Positions 1-7,639 are shown, numbered from the stretch's first letter. The stretch is DNA of 9,756 nucleotides from Acidobacteriaceae bacterium (GCA_025462785.1 JAOAPG010000444.1:1-9756), one strand, 5' to 3'. Made by a program: numbers and translations. Notes: generated by a model from the sequence alone, not told the origin.

Positions 1-2
1 TC

Positions 3-713
3 ACCGCCGGAGAACGGGAACTGCAGAGGCTAGGATATATCGGAGCAGCGGACCTGGATGCAATCGCGCAAGATGCATGGAAGTATGTCAATTTCAATTC
101 CTACGGAGGCATCACCTACGGCAAGACCGCGAGCGTTCTCCTGACGCTTGAAAGCATTATCGGTGAAGAAACCATGCAGAAGGCGATGCATACATACTTC
201 ATGCGATACCGCTTTACTCATCCTACGAAAGAAGATTTTCTGAAAACGATAGAAGAAGTTTCTGGCAAAGATTTACGCTGGTACTTCAATCAGGCAATTT
301 ATGGGACGCAGGTGTTGGATTACGAAGTGTTACGCATGGACTCTACCCCAGTTGATTGGTACAAAAAAGACTTCAAGGAGAAGAAGGGCGAAACCGAATA
401 CTCTTCAAACGTATGGATTCATCGCAAGGAGGATTTCATTTTTCCAATCGACGTCGAGGTTAAGTTCGACAACGGTGAAAAAGCACGCGAACACTGGGAC
501 GGACGAGACCGCTGGATTCGATATTCCTACCAGAAAAAGTCGAAGCTGGAGTCCGTCGAAATCGATCCGGACAGTAAGATCCACCTCGATCGAAACAACT
601 TCAATAACAGCCACACCGAGGAAGCGAACGCAGCGCCGGTGCGGAAATTGGCAAATTATTGGACATTCGTGACCCAATTCCTTGCACAAATGCTGGCATG
701 GTGGATGGTCTAA
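3..713 (+). CDS. M1-family metallopeptidase, C-terminal part (5' end off window)
   Basis: The frame is open from the left edge and ends at TAA 711-713, giving 236 visible residues. M1 (gluzincin) aminopeptidases remove N-terminal residues using a zinc held by HEXXH-(X18)-E; that part lies upstream of the window. Visible residues 34-50 (YGGITYGKTASVLLTLE) match the stretch that carries the catalytic tyrosine in M1 enzymes (compare PYEKG in LTA4 hydrolase), so Tyr39 (nt 117-119) is the likely transition-state-stabilising Tyr. The helical stretch that follows, with TKEDFLKTIEEVSGKDLRWYF, is typical of the end of the M1 catalytic domain. A beta-rich tail (FPIDVEVKFDNGEK, then SVEIDPDSKIHLDRN) and a hydrophobic C-terminus (residues ~217-236) complete it. 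The membrane-protein gene begins 10 nt downstream, so the two are probably co-transcribed. Substrate and subfamily cannot be read from this piece. Confidence 0.88.
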   Translation, partial: TAGERELQRLGYIGAADLDAIAQDAWKYVNFNSYGGITYGKTASVLLTLESIIGEETMQKAMHTYFMRYRFTHPTKEDFLKTIEEVSGKDLRWYFNQAIYGTQVLDYEVLRMDSTPVDWYKKDFKEKKGETEYSSNVWIHRKEDFIFPIDVEVKFDNGEKAREHWDGRDRWIRYSYQKKSKLESVEIDPDSKIHLDRNNFNNSHTEEANAAPVRKLANYWTFVTQFLAQMLAWWMV

Positions 714-723
714 GGAAAACACA

Positions 724-1665
724 ATGGATGAGAAGAAGAGTTTGCTTTCGGCGGGAGCTCAGATCGCAAGACGTAATAAACGTTATGTGATCTGGTTTTA
801 TTTGCTTAACCTGACGCTTGCATCTTTCGGAGCGGCCGCTTTTCGCAATCAGGCACATGCGATTCTTGATTACAGTCGTTATGCCGACAAACTGCTTCAC
901 GGTTTCCACCTAGTCGTTTTGCTAGAAATGCTGAACCGGCCGGAGTTCGGGCCTACAAACGCCTCTACCATGCCGGCGTTTTATTTCGCATTTTTATTCT
1001 TTTTGGCGACGATGCTTTTTCTGCCTGGTGTTTTGCTGGGATATGCGTCCGATCACCGGCTTCCGCGCACCGAGTTTTATCGCACTTGCGGGCACAATAT
1101 TTCGCGTTTCGTTCGATTATTATTGTTTTTCTTAATCATCGCCGGTCCTATCTCTGGCATTCTCGGCGCGGCGCAAAACGCTCTGACGAAAGCGGCAGAC
1201 CAAACCTCAAACGAAAGACTTCCCTTCTTCACGCAGCTGGCATTTTTCGGAATCATTTTCCTGGTGCTCACGGCGATTCGCATCTGGTTCGACCTCGCGC
1301 AAACACAAGTCGTCATTCGCGATCAAGGCAAAGTCCGGAAGTCGATTGCAGCGGCATTTCGCAGTATGAAGCATCATCGAGCACAGTTGCTCGGAAGCTA
1401 CGTCTTTATTGCTTTTTTGGCGATGATCGTTCTTGTCGTCGGAATTTGGATTTGGATCAAAATTGTACCGGCCCCCAGTGTCCTGGGAGCATTCATTGTG
1501 AGCCAGGCAATATTGCTCGTCTGGCTGGCGGCGCGTTTTTGGCAACGCGCCTGTGCCGTAGCGTTTTATCTTGAGCGTGAAAATGAACCCGCAGCAGATG
1601 TAATTCCGGTACGCGAACCTGTCTTCCCGCCAATCGGCGCAACTGAACCAACCACCGGAATCTGA
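724..1665 (+). CDS. Six-helix integral membrane protein, function unknown
   Basis: A 313-residue protein. ATG 724 is chosen because AAGGA (712-716) lies 7 nt upstream and overlaps the stop of the preceding peptidase gene; an in-frame ATG at 682 would overlap that gene and add a non-membrane leader. Hydrophobic segments are at about residues 21-40, 86-107, 128-149, 169-190, 222-247 and 253-272, so six membrane helices are expected. The N-terminus (KK, RRNKR) and several loops (RDQGKVRKS, FRSMKHHR) are basic, suggesting a cytoplasmic N-terminus. The last ~35 residues are polar and proline-rich. I recognise no catalytic motif and no named family. Tight coupling to the M1 peptidase suggests that the two act together at the membrane, but this is inference. 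A hairpin terminator follows the stop. Confidence 0.85.
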   Translation: MDEKKSLLSAGAQIARRNKRYVIWFYLLNLTLASFGAAAFRNQAHAILDYSRYADKLLHGFHLVVLLEMLNRPEFGPTNASTMPAFYFAFLFFLATMLFLPGVLLGYASDHRLPRTEFYRTCGHNISRFVRLLLFFLIIAGPISGILGAAQNALTKAADQTSNERLPFFTQLAFFGIIFLVLTAIRIWFDLAQTQVVIRDQGKVRKSIAAAFRSMKHHRAQLLGSYVFIAFLAMIVLVVGIWIWIKIVPAPSVLGAFIVSQAILLVWLAARFWQRACAVAFYLERENEPAADVIPVREPVFPPIGATEPTTGI

Positions 1666-1680
1666 CCAGCTATGAACGTT

Positions 1681-1711
1681 AAAAGGGGCAAGGAGTTTAT
1701 TTGCCCCCTTT
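1681..1711. terminator. Bidirectional intrinsic terminator between convergent genes
   Basis: GGGGCAA (1685-1691) pairs with TTGCCCC (1701-1707), leaving a 9-nt loop. A-rich sequence flanks the left arm (AAAA 1681-1684), and CTTT follows the right arm. Read on the minus strand, the stem is followed by TTTT, so it works better as the terminator of the phosphoesterase gene that ends at 1740. On the plus strand it lies 16 nt after the membrane-protein stop, with a weaker T-run (TTTCTCCTT). Confidence 0.7.
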
Positions 1712-1739
1712 CTCCTTAGTTAATTCGCCCTAGGCACAG

Positions 1740-3908
1740 TTACATGTTGTCGGGTGTGCAGGTCGCTGGACCTTGCGCCGGATCGAATGGCTGGGGCACT
1801 CCACTCGGCGGTGTGACCCAAGGGACACGGGTAAAGTCGAAGAAGTCCAGAAGATCGGGTTGCGCCGCATCCCTCTTCGTCAGCGATGCTCCATTTAAAA
1901 ATCTGGTCTCTACCAATTTAATGATCGCTGTGTGATCCATCGGTATATGCGAAACATAGTGCCTGCGTGTGAAGGGGGAAAGAATAATGTTGGGAAGTCG
2001 GAATCCAAGTTGCGCGGCGAATCCTTGCTGAGCCGGGGCATCGCTTGAATTGATGCCAGGGTCAGTTGGCCGCAGGTCGCAATGGAAGCTGCCGGCAACC
2101 AGTGCGCACGGGAAATACGTATCCGGATTCACGGCAATGCTTGAAATGTCCGTTGTGATGCCCAAACTTGGATCTGTGTTCTTGTTCGTGAAGGTTGGCA
2201 CAGGCGGTACGTGGTCATAAGGACCACCTCCCTCGTCATAGCTCCAGAAAAATATCGAGTCGTGCCAGGAGGGACTTCCCATGAAAGCGTTGAAGAGACT
2301 TGCTACTTGGGCCTGCCCGAACAGGATCGACTGGCCTGATCCTGGGTGTTCGTCATTATGGCTATATCCAGGCTCGACCCATGCGAAGCTCGGCAAGGTC
2401 TTGTTGGTCAGATCGGTGTTAAATTGTGCGATTGGCGTGATGTGGCTAGTGTCTATGCAGAAATCGTTGTTGGGATCGCCCACCGCTGTTCCCGAATTTT
2501 GGGTCGGCGGAGTACATGCAGCTTTGCTCTTGTTTGGGTACACGTATTTTGTCGAGTAAGTGAATGCCGTGAATGTAGTTGAAGGCATTTTTCCTAACGA
2601 CACGCCAGCTCCACAGGTGTTATCGCCTACCGTGCAGTTGTCCTGAGTCGTACTGTAATAGATCTTCCACGAAACAGCCGCTCCATCAAGCTCTTGAAAA
2701 ATTGTCTGAATCGGCAGCTGACCGAGATGATCATCGTGACCTGGATCCCAAACTAAGCCCTGCGTTGTGCCGCCAGTCATCGTCGCGATTCGGTTTGGGG
2801 TGCTTTCACTCGAAACTGGTGAGAACCATCGATCGGAGAGAGCGAATTGAGATGCCATGTAGTAGTAATAATTGAGGTAAGTCTCGTCATAATAACCCAT
2901 CGTGCGCTGGCCCACTAAATCGGTAAACTGTCCCCCAGTGCATCCGTTTGCAGGATTAGCACAAAATTTCGCGTAACCTTCCGCCGTATGCACAAAGCCA
3001 TCCATGTTTATGGGCCGAGTTAGGCTGAAGTCGTACCGACTAACGTCTCCATAGCTCGGTAGCCATGCGGAAGAGTCATCGTCGATGCACGTGCTCTTGA
3101 GTTTGAACAAGCTAAAACTCTGGCCTTCATCATTGACGTTGAACGTGCTCAGCTTGTCATCAATACCATCCACGTTGTAGGTGACGCCGTCGTCTCCCAC
3201 GTTGTAGCCATTCGCAGCGCGATATGGATTCAGCATCCCGAAATAATGATCGAAGGTGCGATTCTCCTGCATCATGAAAATGATGTGATTGACTGAAAGA
3301 TTGAGGCTTCCTGGAGTAACCGTGACCGTGACAGTAGCTGTAGCTGGCGGATTCACCGCGCCCGTTGCGGTAGCGGTATAGATCGTCGTAGCCGTGGGAG
3401 TCACGACCTGAGTCCCACCGCTCGCAGACACCGGAAAGCTGTTCGAATCCACGTTATCGGTAATTACAACTTTATTCGAGTTTGTAGCCACCACCGTCAG
3501 CGTGGTCGACTGGCCAGCAACTATCGAGGTTGGACTCGCGCTTATGGTAACCGTCGGCGCGTTCAACGGTCTTACTGTGACAGTAACCTGTGCGGTAGCT
3601 GTTTCGGTACCTGATCCTTGCACGGTAATCGTGTAGGTCGTGGTTTGAGTCGGGGAAACCTTCATAGTGCCGCTCGGAGGTACGGTTCCCACTCCGCTAT
3701 TAATCGTGGCATTCGCAGCGTTGGCGGAGGTCCACGTCAAAGTTGTACTCGCACCAGCTGTAATCGTTGTGGGCGCAGCGGCAAATGTAACAGTTGGCGC
3801 AGCTGGCGTGGCAGCCAAGCCCACGCAGCCGGTTAATAAAGCAGTGGTGGAGCTCAGCACAAGGACGAGCACTAGAAAACGATAATCGGTTAAAAACGGC
3901 CTTCTCAT
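1740..3908 (-). CDS. Secreted lipoprotein phosphoesterase (PF04185 phospholipase C/acid phosphatase family) with two Ig-like repeats
   Basis: A 722-residue protein. Residues 1-28 are a lipoprotein signal: basic start, hydrophobic core FLVLVLVL, lipobox LTGC with Cys28, so it is probably lipid-anchored outside the inner membrane. Two Ig-like repeats follow (~38-113 and ~118-198). The catalytic domain spans ~203-690. It begins with HIIFMMQENRTFDHYFG (E215 and N216 at the metal-ligand positions known in family members such as Francisella AcpA), then STPNR (369-373) around the expected Ser/Thr nucleophile, SHNDEHPG (516-523), SYDEGGG (556-562; D558/E559 as metal ligands) and DHVPP (565-569). This family hydrolyses phosphate mono- or diesters, including phosphatidylcholine; the actual substrate is unknown. 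Several Cys (e.g. 274, 316, 323, 425, 432) fit an extracytoplasmic protein. The start has no strong ribosome-binding site. The gene is convergent with the membrane-protein gene and divergent from the propeller gene, possibly as part of phosphate scavenging (inference). Confidence 0.9.
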   Translation of the reverse strand: MRRPFLTDYRFLVLVLVLSSTTALLTGCVGLAATPAAPTVTFAAAPTTITAGASTTLTWTSANAANATINSGVGTVPPSGTMKVSPTQTTTYTITVQGSGTETATAQVTVTVRPLNAPTVTISASPTSIVAGQSTTLTVVATNSNKVVITDNVDSNSFPVSASGGTQVVTPTATTIYTATATGAVNPPATATVTVTVTPGSLNLSVNHIIFMMQENRTFDHYFGMLNPYRAANGYNVGDDGVTYNVDGIDDKLSTFNVNDEGQSFSLFKLKSTCIDDDSSAWLPSYGDVSRYDFSLTRPINMDGFVHTAEGYAKFCANPANGCTGGQFTDLVGQRTMGYYDETYLNYYYYMASQFALSDRWFSPVSSESTPNRIATMTGGTTQGLVWDPGHDDHLGQLPIQTIFQELDGAAVSWKIYYSTTQDNCTVGDNTCGAGVSLGKMPSTTFTAFTYSTKYVYPNKSKAACTPPTQNSGTAVGDPNNDFCIDTSHITPIAQFNTDLTNKTLPSFAWVEPGYSHNDEHPGSGQSILFGQAQVASLFNAFMGSPSWHDSIFFWSYDEGGGPYDHVPPVPTFTNKNTDPSLGITTDISSIAVNPDTYFPCALVAGSFHCDLRPTDPGINSSDAPAQQGFAAQLGFRLPNIILSPFTRRHYVSHIPMDHTAIIKLVETRFLNGASLTKRDAAQPDLLDFFDFTRVPWVTPPSGVPQPFDPAQGPATCTPDNM
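3315..3797 (-). repeat. Two tandem Ig-like domain repeats within the phosphoesterase gene
   Basis: Residues ~38-113 and ~118-198 of the phosphoesterase share the pattern APTVT-x-x-A-x-PT-x-I-x-AG-x-STTLT at the start and a TTxYT strand followed by ATxxVTVTV at the end. Each is 75-80 residues, Thr/Val/Ala-rich and almost free of charged residues. This fits beta-sandwich modules that hold the enzyme domain away from the membrane or bind surface polymers. The domain type is inferred from this pattern alone. Confidence 0.7.
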
Positions 3909-4043
3909 GTCTGTAATCCGACGCTAAAGGCAGGTTGAGAGTTGCTTGTGAAAAGTTCTAATTTTCGCCTATAGCGCTGTACCGGAAACTGAAGATTGAA
4001 CAACATTGGACAGAGACAACTCAGGCATTCAAATGGGTAATTC

Positions 4044-4062
4044 CGGAAGGAATGTACTTCCG
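4044..4062. other. Inverted repeat in the divergent intergenic region
   Basis: CGGAAG (4044-4049) and CTTCCG (4057-4062) form a perfect 6-bp inverted repeat around a 7-nt spacer, between the divergent phosphoesterase and propeller genes. It has no T-run on either side, so it is not a terminator. It could be an operator for one or both genes. The rest of 3909-4177 shows no other gene I can support. Confidence 0.3.
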
Positions 4063-4082
4063 AGTGATCATAAACATACGGA

Positions 4083-4110
4083 TTCACTGAATCGAGCATC
4101 CCACTATAGA
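4083..4110 (+). promoter_or_regulatory. Possible sigma70-type promoter of the propeller gene
   Basis: TTCACT (4083-4088) and TATAGA (4105-4110) are separated by 16 nt; each matches its consensus hexamer at four of six positions. They lie 44-68 nt upstream of the candidate start codons at 4154 and 4178. A weak prediction based only on hexamer matches. Confidence 0.3.
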
Positions 4111-4177
4111 CAACATTTTTGTGACGTTTTTTGATGTGTTGCGAATCACCACTATGATTTTTACAACGCATCTCGCC

Positions 4178-5224
4178 ATGAAAAATCTCGGGAAGTGTTC
4201 TGTCATCTCAACTCTCTTTTGGTATTCACTTACTTCCACTTGCGTGTCAAACCCAATGGACGCGGTGGCGGAAGCCGGGGGGCCCGAATACAGAGTGATA
4301 AAGAAAATCTCCGTTGCCGGAGCAGACGACTATAACGACCTCGCGATCGACACCAATAACCGGCTGCTCTATGTCGCAGAACGAACTCAGATTTCAGTTT
4401 TGGATCTAGATACCGGGTCGAATCGGGTACAAATTGCTGATACGCCTGCTGTACACGGAATCGCGTTGGCGCCGGATTTTCGGGCCGGTTTCGCTACGAA
4501 TGGTAGAGCGAATACGGCGACGATTCTCGACTTGCAGACCCTTAAAAGATTTTCCGTGGTGACTACTGGAGAAAATCCTACTGATGTAGTCTATGAGGAT
4601 GTAAGCAAGCAAGCCTTCATTATGAATCAGCGGTCCCAATCTATTACGGTTGTCAAGGTTATGACCGGGACCGTGGCAGCTACGATTCCCCTGCCCGAAG
4701 AACCAGAAGGCGTAGTGGTGGACGGGCGGGGTCATCTCTATATCAACTTGTCTGACCCATCGGAGATCGCCGTCATCGACACGCTAAAGCTTTCGATATC
4801 TAAACGCATTCCTCTAAAAGGCTGCGTCGAACCAACAGCTATCACAATGGATCGTAAGAATTCGCGGCTCTTAGAAGCGTGCGCGAATGAAATCGTGGCG
4901 GTTGTTGACCCGGGAAGTGGAAATATTGTCGAGAAAATTCCTGTGGGCCGGAACGTGTTGGTGATGGAATTTGATCCTGCGGGGCGATTCGCAATAGCGG
5001 CTGACGCGGTCGGCAATGTCAGTTTCATTCAGCATGAATGTCCAAATCATTATCAGATCGTCAGTTCCGTGAAAATAAAAGCTCGTGCTATCGCAATGGC
5101 TGTGGATTCCAAAACAGATCAGATATTCATTCTCGCCAACGAACTGGTGCCACGCTCTGAAAGCAATAATCACTCGACAGTGAAACCGAATTCATCGATC
5201 ATCCTTGTCCTAGGAAAGCAATAG
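4178..5224 (+). CDS. Exported YVTN/YncE-like beta-propeller protein
   Basis: A 348-residue protein from ATG 4178, which opens with a signal-peptide-like stretch (MKNLGK, then hydrophobic CSVISTLFWYSLTSTCV). In-frame starts at GTG 4121 and ATG 4154 are also possible; none has a clear ribosome-binding site. The mature part is a series of ~40-residue blade repeats, each with a 'DLAID..NRLLYVAE..ISVLDLDTG' layout: NDLAIDTNNRLLYVAE, HGIALAPDFRAGFATN, VVYEDVSKQAFIMNQ, GVVVDGRGHLYINL, ITMDRKNSRLLEACAN, VMEFDPAGRFAIAAD and MAVDSKTDQIFILAN. That suggests about seven blades. Such propellers usually act as binding scaffolds in the periplasm or outside the cell, and no catalytic or haem-ligand motif is seen. 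The gene is divergent from the secreted phosphoesterase, so they may share a regulatory region. Partner or ligand unknown. Confidence 0.82.
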   Translation: MKNLGKCSVISTLFWYSLTSTCVSNPMDAVAEAGGPEYRVIKKISVAGADDYNDLAIDTNNRLLYVAERTQISVLDLDTGSNRVQIADTPAVHGIALAPDFRAGFATNGRANTATILDLQTLKRFSVVTTGENPTDVVYEDVSKQAFIMNQRSQSITVVKVMTGTVAATIPLPEEPEGVVVDGRGHLYINLSDPSEIAVIDTLKLSISKRIPLKGCVEPTAITMDRKNSRLLEACANEIVAVVDPGSGNIVEKIPVGRNVLVMEFDPAGRFAIAADAVGNVSFIQHECPNHYQIVSSVKIKARAIAMAVDSKTDQIFILANELVPRSESNNHSTVKPNSSIILVLGKQ

Positions 5225-5325
5225 CTGTACTGTGCCGCGAATTCCGCTGGCATCGTGGTGAATTAAGAAGAGAATTACGCTGTGCGGGTTAGGGGGTTGA
5301 TACCGGAGGTAAGTGAAAGAAATAT

Positions 5326-5402
5326 TGGGGTGGGAAACGGGACTTGAACCCGCAACGTCCGGAGCCACAGTCCGGTGCTCTACCGATTGAGCTATTCCCA
5401 CC
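5326..5402 (-). tRNA. tRNA-His (anticodon GTG)
   Basis: Read on the minus strand, the sequence folds into a full cloverleaf: acceptor GTGGGAA/TTCCCAC, D-arm stem GCTC/GAGC, anticodon stem CCGGA/TCCGG around loop CTGTGGC (anticodon GTG at 5366-5368), and a T-arm with GGGTTCAAGTCCC. It has the histidine identity elements: an extra G at -1 (5402) pairing with discriminator C73 (5329). The 3' CCA is encoded (5326-5328). A strong promoter lies just upstream. Confidence 0.97.
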
Positions 5403-5413
5403 GCGCCTCGTCA

Positions 5414-5442
5414 ATTATAACAACATGGCCGGAAGCTGTCAG
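5414..5442 (-). promoter_or_regulatory. Sigma70-type promoter of tRNA-His
   Basis: On the minus strand, CTGACA (5437-5442, five of six matches to TTGACA) and a perfect TATAAT (5414-5419) are separated by exactly 17 nt. The expected transcription start (~5407) lies about 5 nt before the mature tRNA 5' end. Confidence 0.8.
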
Positions 5443-5516
5443 AGCAGAGCGAGTTGTATAGAGAATAGTGAAAGGATTTGGGGAGGGCTGCTGTCAAAAG
5501 GCAAATCACTTGAAAA

Positions 5517-6785
5517 CTATCCGCGACCAACTCCCACATACTCAAATCCCATAGCACGGAGGCGAACGGAGTCGAGCAGGTTCTTGGTATCCACAATCAG
5601 AGGGCGTTTCAATAGGTGCTTAATACGATCGAAATCGAGACTGCGAAACTCAGGCCACCCAGTGCCAACAACAAGTGCGTCGACTCCTTCTGCGGCGGCG
5701 TACGGTGATTCGCAATAATGCACGGAGCCATTCAATTGCAACTTCGCTTCTTTAAGCGCCACTGGATCATAAGCTCGCACGCGAGCTCCCTTGGCAATCA
5801 GATTCTGCGCCAATCGCACAGACGAAGAACCAGCCACCGAGTTCGTGTTCGGCTTGAATGCCAAGCCTAGAATTCCTACGTCTTTATTCTCCACTGATTG
5901 CACGAAACTTGAAATCTTATCGATTACGGCTTCCGTCATGCTGTGATTGACTTCGCGCGCTGCACTAAGGACCTTTAGCGAAACGCCGTTGGATTGCGCA
6001 AGTGCCGCGAGTGAATCCATGTCGGATTCGGCAAAGATTCCGCCCATTGATGCGCCGGGCTGCAGACATCGTGGAGCAATCTTCTTGTCCAGCCCAAGCG
6101 CGAGTGCGAGATTCACTGCATCCGCATTTACTCGCTCACATAAAGTCGCAAGCTCGTTGATAAAAGAAATCTTCGTCGCGACGAAAGCCGTTGCGGACTC
6201 GCGGACAAGTTCAGCTGTCTCGTGATTGGTCACAATGACAGGGACTCCCCGCATCACCAAGGGATGAAAGATCTGTTTGATTGCCAGCACCGCTTCGTTC
6301 GAATTGGTCCCTAGAATAATTCGGTCTGGCCAGTTGAAGTCTTCGACGGCACAGCCAGGAGTGAAGAATACAGGCTGCGAAACGATAATGGCGCTGAGAC
6401 CCGCTTCCACTACGCGCTTCTCGATGGCAGATGCTGTCCCTACTGAAACCGGGGTTGCCAGGGAAAGAATCGGTGGCTTCGGACAAGCCCGTGCGATTCT
6501 GAGGACCAGATCACTCAGGTGTTCCGGGGTATCCTGAGCCAAAAAAATCACCTGCGCCCTGCGCGCAAATGATTCGATATCAGTCGAGTAAACCAGTCGC
6601 CCCGAGCGGACGTTCCTCTTGATTACTTCATTAAGATTTTTTTCGTGAAAGGGGACGTTGCCCTGCGCCATTTCGACCATGCGCGAGCTATCCGGATGAC
6701 AGCAGGTCACGGGGGTGCCGAAATCCGCGAGACAGGCCGAGATCACTGTGCCGAGATATCCAGCTCCGTAAACCCCTATCTGCAT
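5517..6785 (-). CDS. UDP-glucose dehydrogenase-like protein with a degenerate active site (likely pseudoenzyme)
   Basis: A 422-residue protein with the whole nucleotide-sugar dehydrogenase layout: Rossmann start IGVYGAGYLG (3-12), central AELVRESATAFVATKISFINE (191-211), CAVEDFNWPDRIILG (145-159), and C-terminal domain GILGLAFKPNT (304-314) with ARVRAYDP (334-341). True UDP-glucose 6-dehydrogenases oxidise UDP-glucose to UDP-glucuronate with NAD and a catalytic Cys in GGSCFPKD. Here that motif is GGIFAESD, with Phe251 (nt 6033-6035) at the Cys site. The PEFLREG glutamate is Val139, the catalytic Lys is Arg195, the Asn is Thr199, and the C-terminal substrate Arg is Ala318. The YEPGL motif is HEKNL (47-51), and the acidic residue after strand 2 is His30. 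The frame is intact with no stops, so it is not simply decaying. GGAGGA (6789-6794) precedes ATG 6785. No sugar-nucleotide genes are nearby. Function unknown. Confidence 0.88.
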   Translation of the reverse strand: MQIGVYGAGYLGTVISACLADFGTPVTCCHPDSSRMVEMAQGNVPFHEKNLNEVIKRNVRSGRLVYSTDIESFARRAQVIFLAQDTPEHLSDLVLRIARACPKPPILSLATPVSVGTASAIEKRVVEAGLSAIIVSQPVFFTPGCAVEDFNWPDRIILGTNSNEAVLAIKQIFHPLVMRGVPVIVTNHETAELVRESATAFVATKISFINELATLCERVNADAVNLALALGLDKKIAPRCLQPGASMGGIFAESDMDSLAALAQSNGVSLKVLSAAREVNHSMTEAVIDKISSFVQSVENKDVGILGLAFKPNTNSVAGSSSVRLAQNLIAKGARVRAYDPVALKEAKLQLNGSVHYCESPYAAAEGVDALVVGTGWPEFRSLDFDRIKHLLKRPLIVDTKNLLDSVRLRAMGFEYVGVGRG

Positions 6786-6895
6786 AGTTCCTCCGCTACT
6801 TTAGTTTGTAATCCGCTGGGGAAGGGGGTTCGCGCCGTCGCGGGTACAGCGATCCAAGCTCTTGTTTACGCCGGGGAACTAAGGATGGCAACACA

Positions 6896-6916
6896 CGAGA
6901 GGGATATTCACTCTCG
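6896..6916. other. Inverted repeat between the RNA ligase and dehydrogenase-like genes
   Basis: CGAGAG (6896-6901) and CTCTCG (6911-6916) flank a 9-nt spacer in the 222-nt gap between the two minus-strand genes. No T-run follows on either strand, so it is not a standard terminator. It may be an mRNA hairpin or an operator. The rest of the gap shows only the ribosome-binding site of the dehydrogenase-like gene. Confidence 0.3.
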
Positions 6917-7007
6917 GAAATGGAATGCACCCGGAACAGGAATTTGGACCGACCTTGGTAACGTCCGTCGACATCGACTGCTTAACACCAAGCCAAACAG
7001 ACGGATA

Positions 7008-7556
7008 TCAGCCTTTTACGAGACGCCTCCCGAGGGGGACAGGAGCCAGATCGACCCAGTGATTTGGTTCCAATTCGCGAACAAAGGTCAGATCGGTAAC
7101 GTGAATGCAACGGCTGCCCGAGAATTCGGACCAGCGCTGGCGGGCTGTGAGATAAGCGCTCTGCGCTTGGCTTTCAGCGGCCAACTTCGCGATCGTGAGA
7201 TGCGGCATATACGGCCATTGTTCTTCAAAAGCCAGGACGCCAGTGTTCAGCCGCCCATGCAATGCCCGCATACGGAAGGCAGCATGCGCAACCCGAATGA
7301 AAACGGTGGGAGTCACAGGAATAAAAGTTTCCACTTCCCCCAGGCTCACTTCAAAAGGCTCAATACCCGCGCAGATTTCTTCCAGAGTCTCGATTGCCTT
7401 CGACTCGCTTCCTTGTAAACATCGCGGAGGAAGCAAACTCAAATGCGAAGCCAGATGTGGAAGTTCGGGGTGCAGGTCCCGCCGGAGCTGTTCGACAAAC
7501 TCTCCGACCGGGTCTTTGACATAGGCTACAAGGCCGTAGCGAGGGGGCTGTATCAT
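7008..7556 (-). CDS. 2'-5' RNA ligase/2H phosphoesterase family protein
   Basis: A 182-residue protein of the usual length for the LigT/2H family. It carries the two diagnostic His motifs: HLS (38-40, followed by LLPP) and HLT (119-121, in MPHLTIAK), about 80 residues apart as expected for the two-lobed fold with both His in one cleft. Family members cyclise or hydrolyse 2',3'- or 2'-5'-linked phosphates on RNA ends or small nucleotides; the actual substrate here is unknown. The start ATG 7556 has no ribosome-binding site, but a TATAAT lies only 10 nt upstream, which points to a near-leaderless mRNA. The dehydrogenase-like gene follows 222 nt downstream on the same strand, so co-transcription is possible but not shown. 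Confidence 0.87.
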   Translation of the reverse strand: MIQPPRYGLVAYVKDPVGEFVEQLRRDLHPELPHLASHLSLLPPRCLQGSESKAIETLEEICAGIEPFEVSLGEVETFIPVTPTVFIRVAHAAFRMRALHGRLNTGVLAFEEQWPYMPHLTIAKLAAESQAQSAYLTARQRWSEFSGSRCIHVTDLTFVRELEPNHWVDLAPVPLGRRLVKG

Positions 7557-7566
7557 TCAAAGCAAA

Positions 7567-7597
7567 ATTATACTCTGCTCAGGAAAGATCGTCGCAA
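7567..7597 (-). promoter_or_regulatory. Promoter of the RNA ligase gene, abutting its start codon
   Basis: On the minus strand a perfect TATAAT (7567-7572) ends 10 nt before ATG 7556. A candidate -35, TTGCGA (7592-7597, four of six matches), lies 19 nt upstream of it, a long spacer. A start site 6-8 nt after the -10 would fall at ~7559-7561 and leave a 3-5 nt leader. Confidence 0.55.
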
Positions 7598-7639
7598 TGC
7601 AATGGGATTAAGGCAGATCAGCTGATGAGGAAAGTCAGT

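Noticed and set aside
3905..4171. An 88-codon minus-strand frame upstream of the phosphoesterase
   Set aside because: It fills the divergent intergenic region, overlaps starts on both sides, and has no ribosome-binding site or recognisable motif.
5210..5401. A minus-strand open frame beginning MGIAQSVEHRTV
   Set aside because: It is a translation of the tRNA-His gene; such spurious peptides are a common annotation artefact.
6896..6916. Intrinsic terminator after the RNA ligase gene
   Set aside because: The hairpin arms are good but there is no T-run on either strand.
6645..7418. A 257-codon plus-strand open frame
   Set aside because: It runs antisense through the start of the dehydrogenase-like gene and most of the RNA ligase, both well supported by motifs; its own product shows no family pattern.
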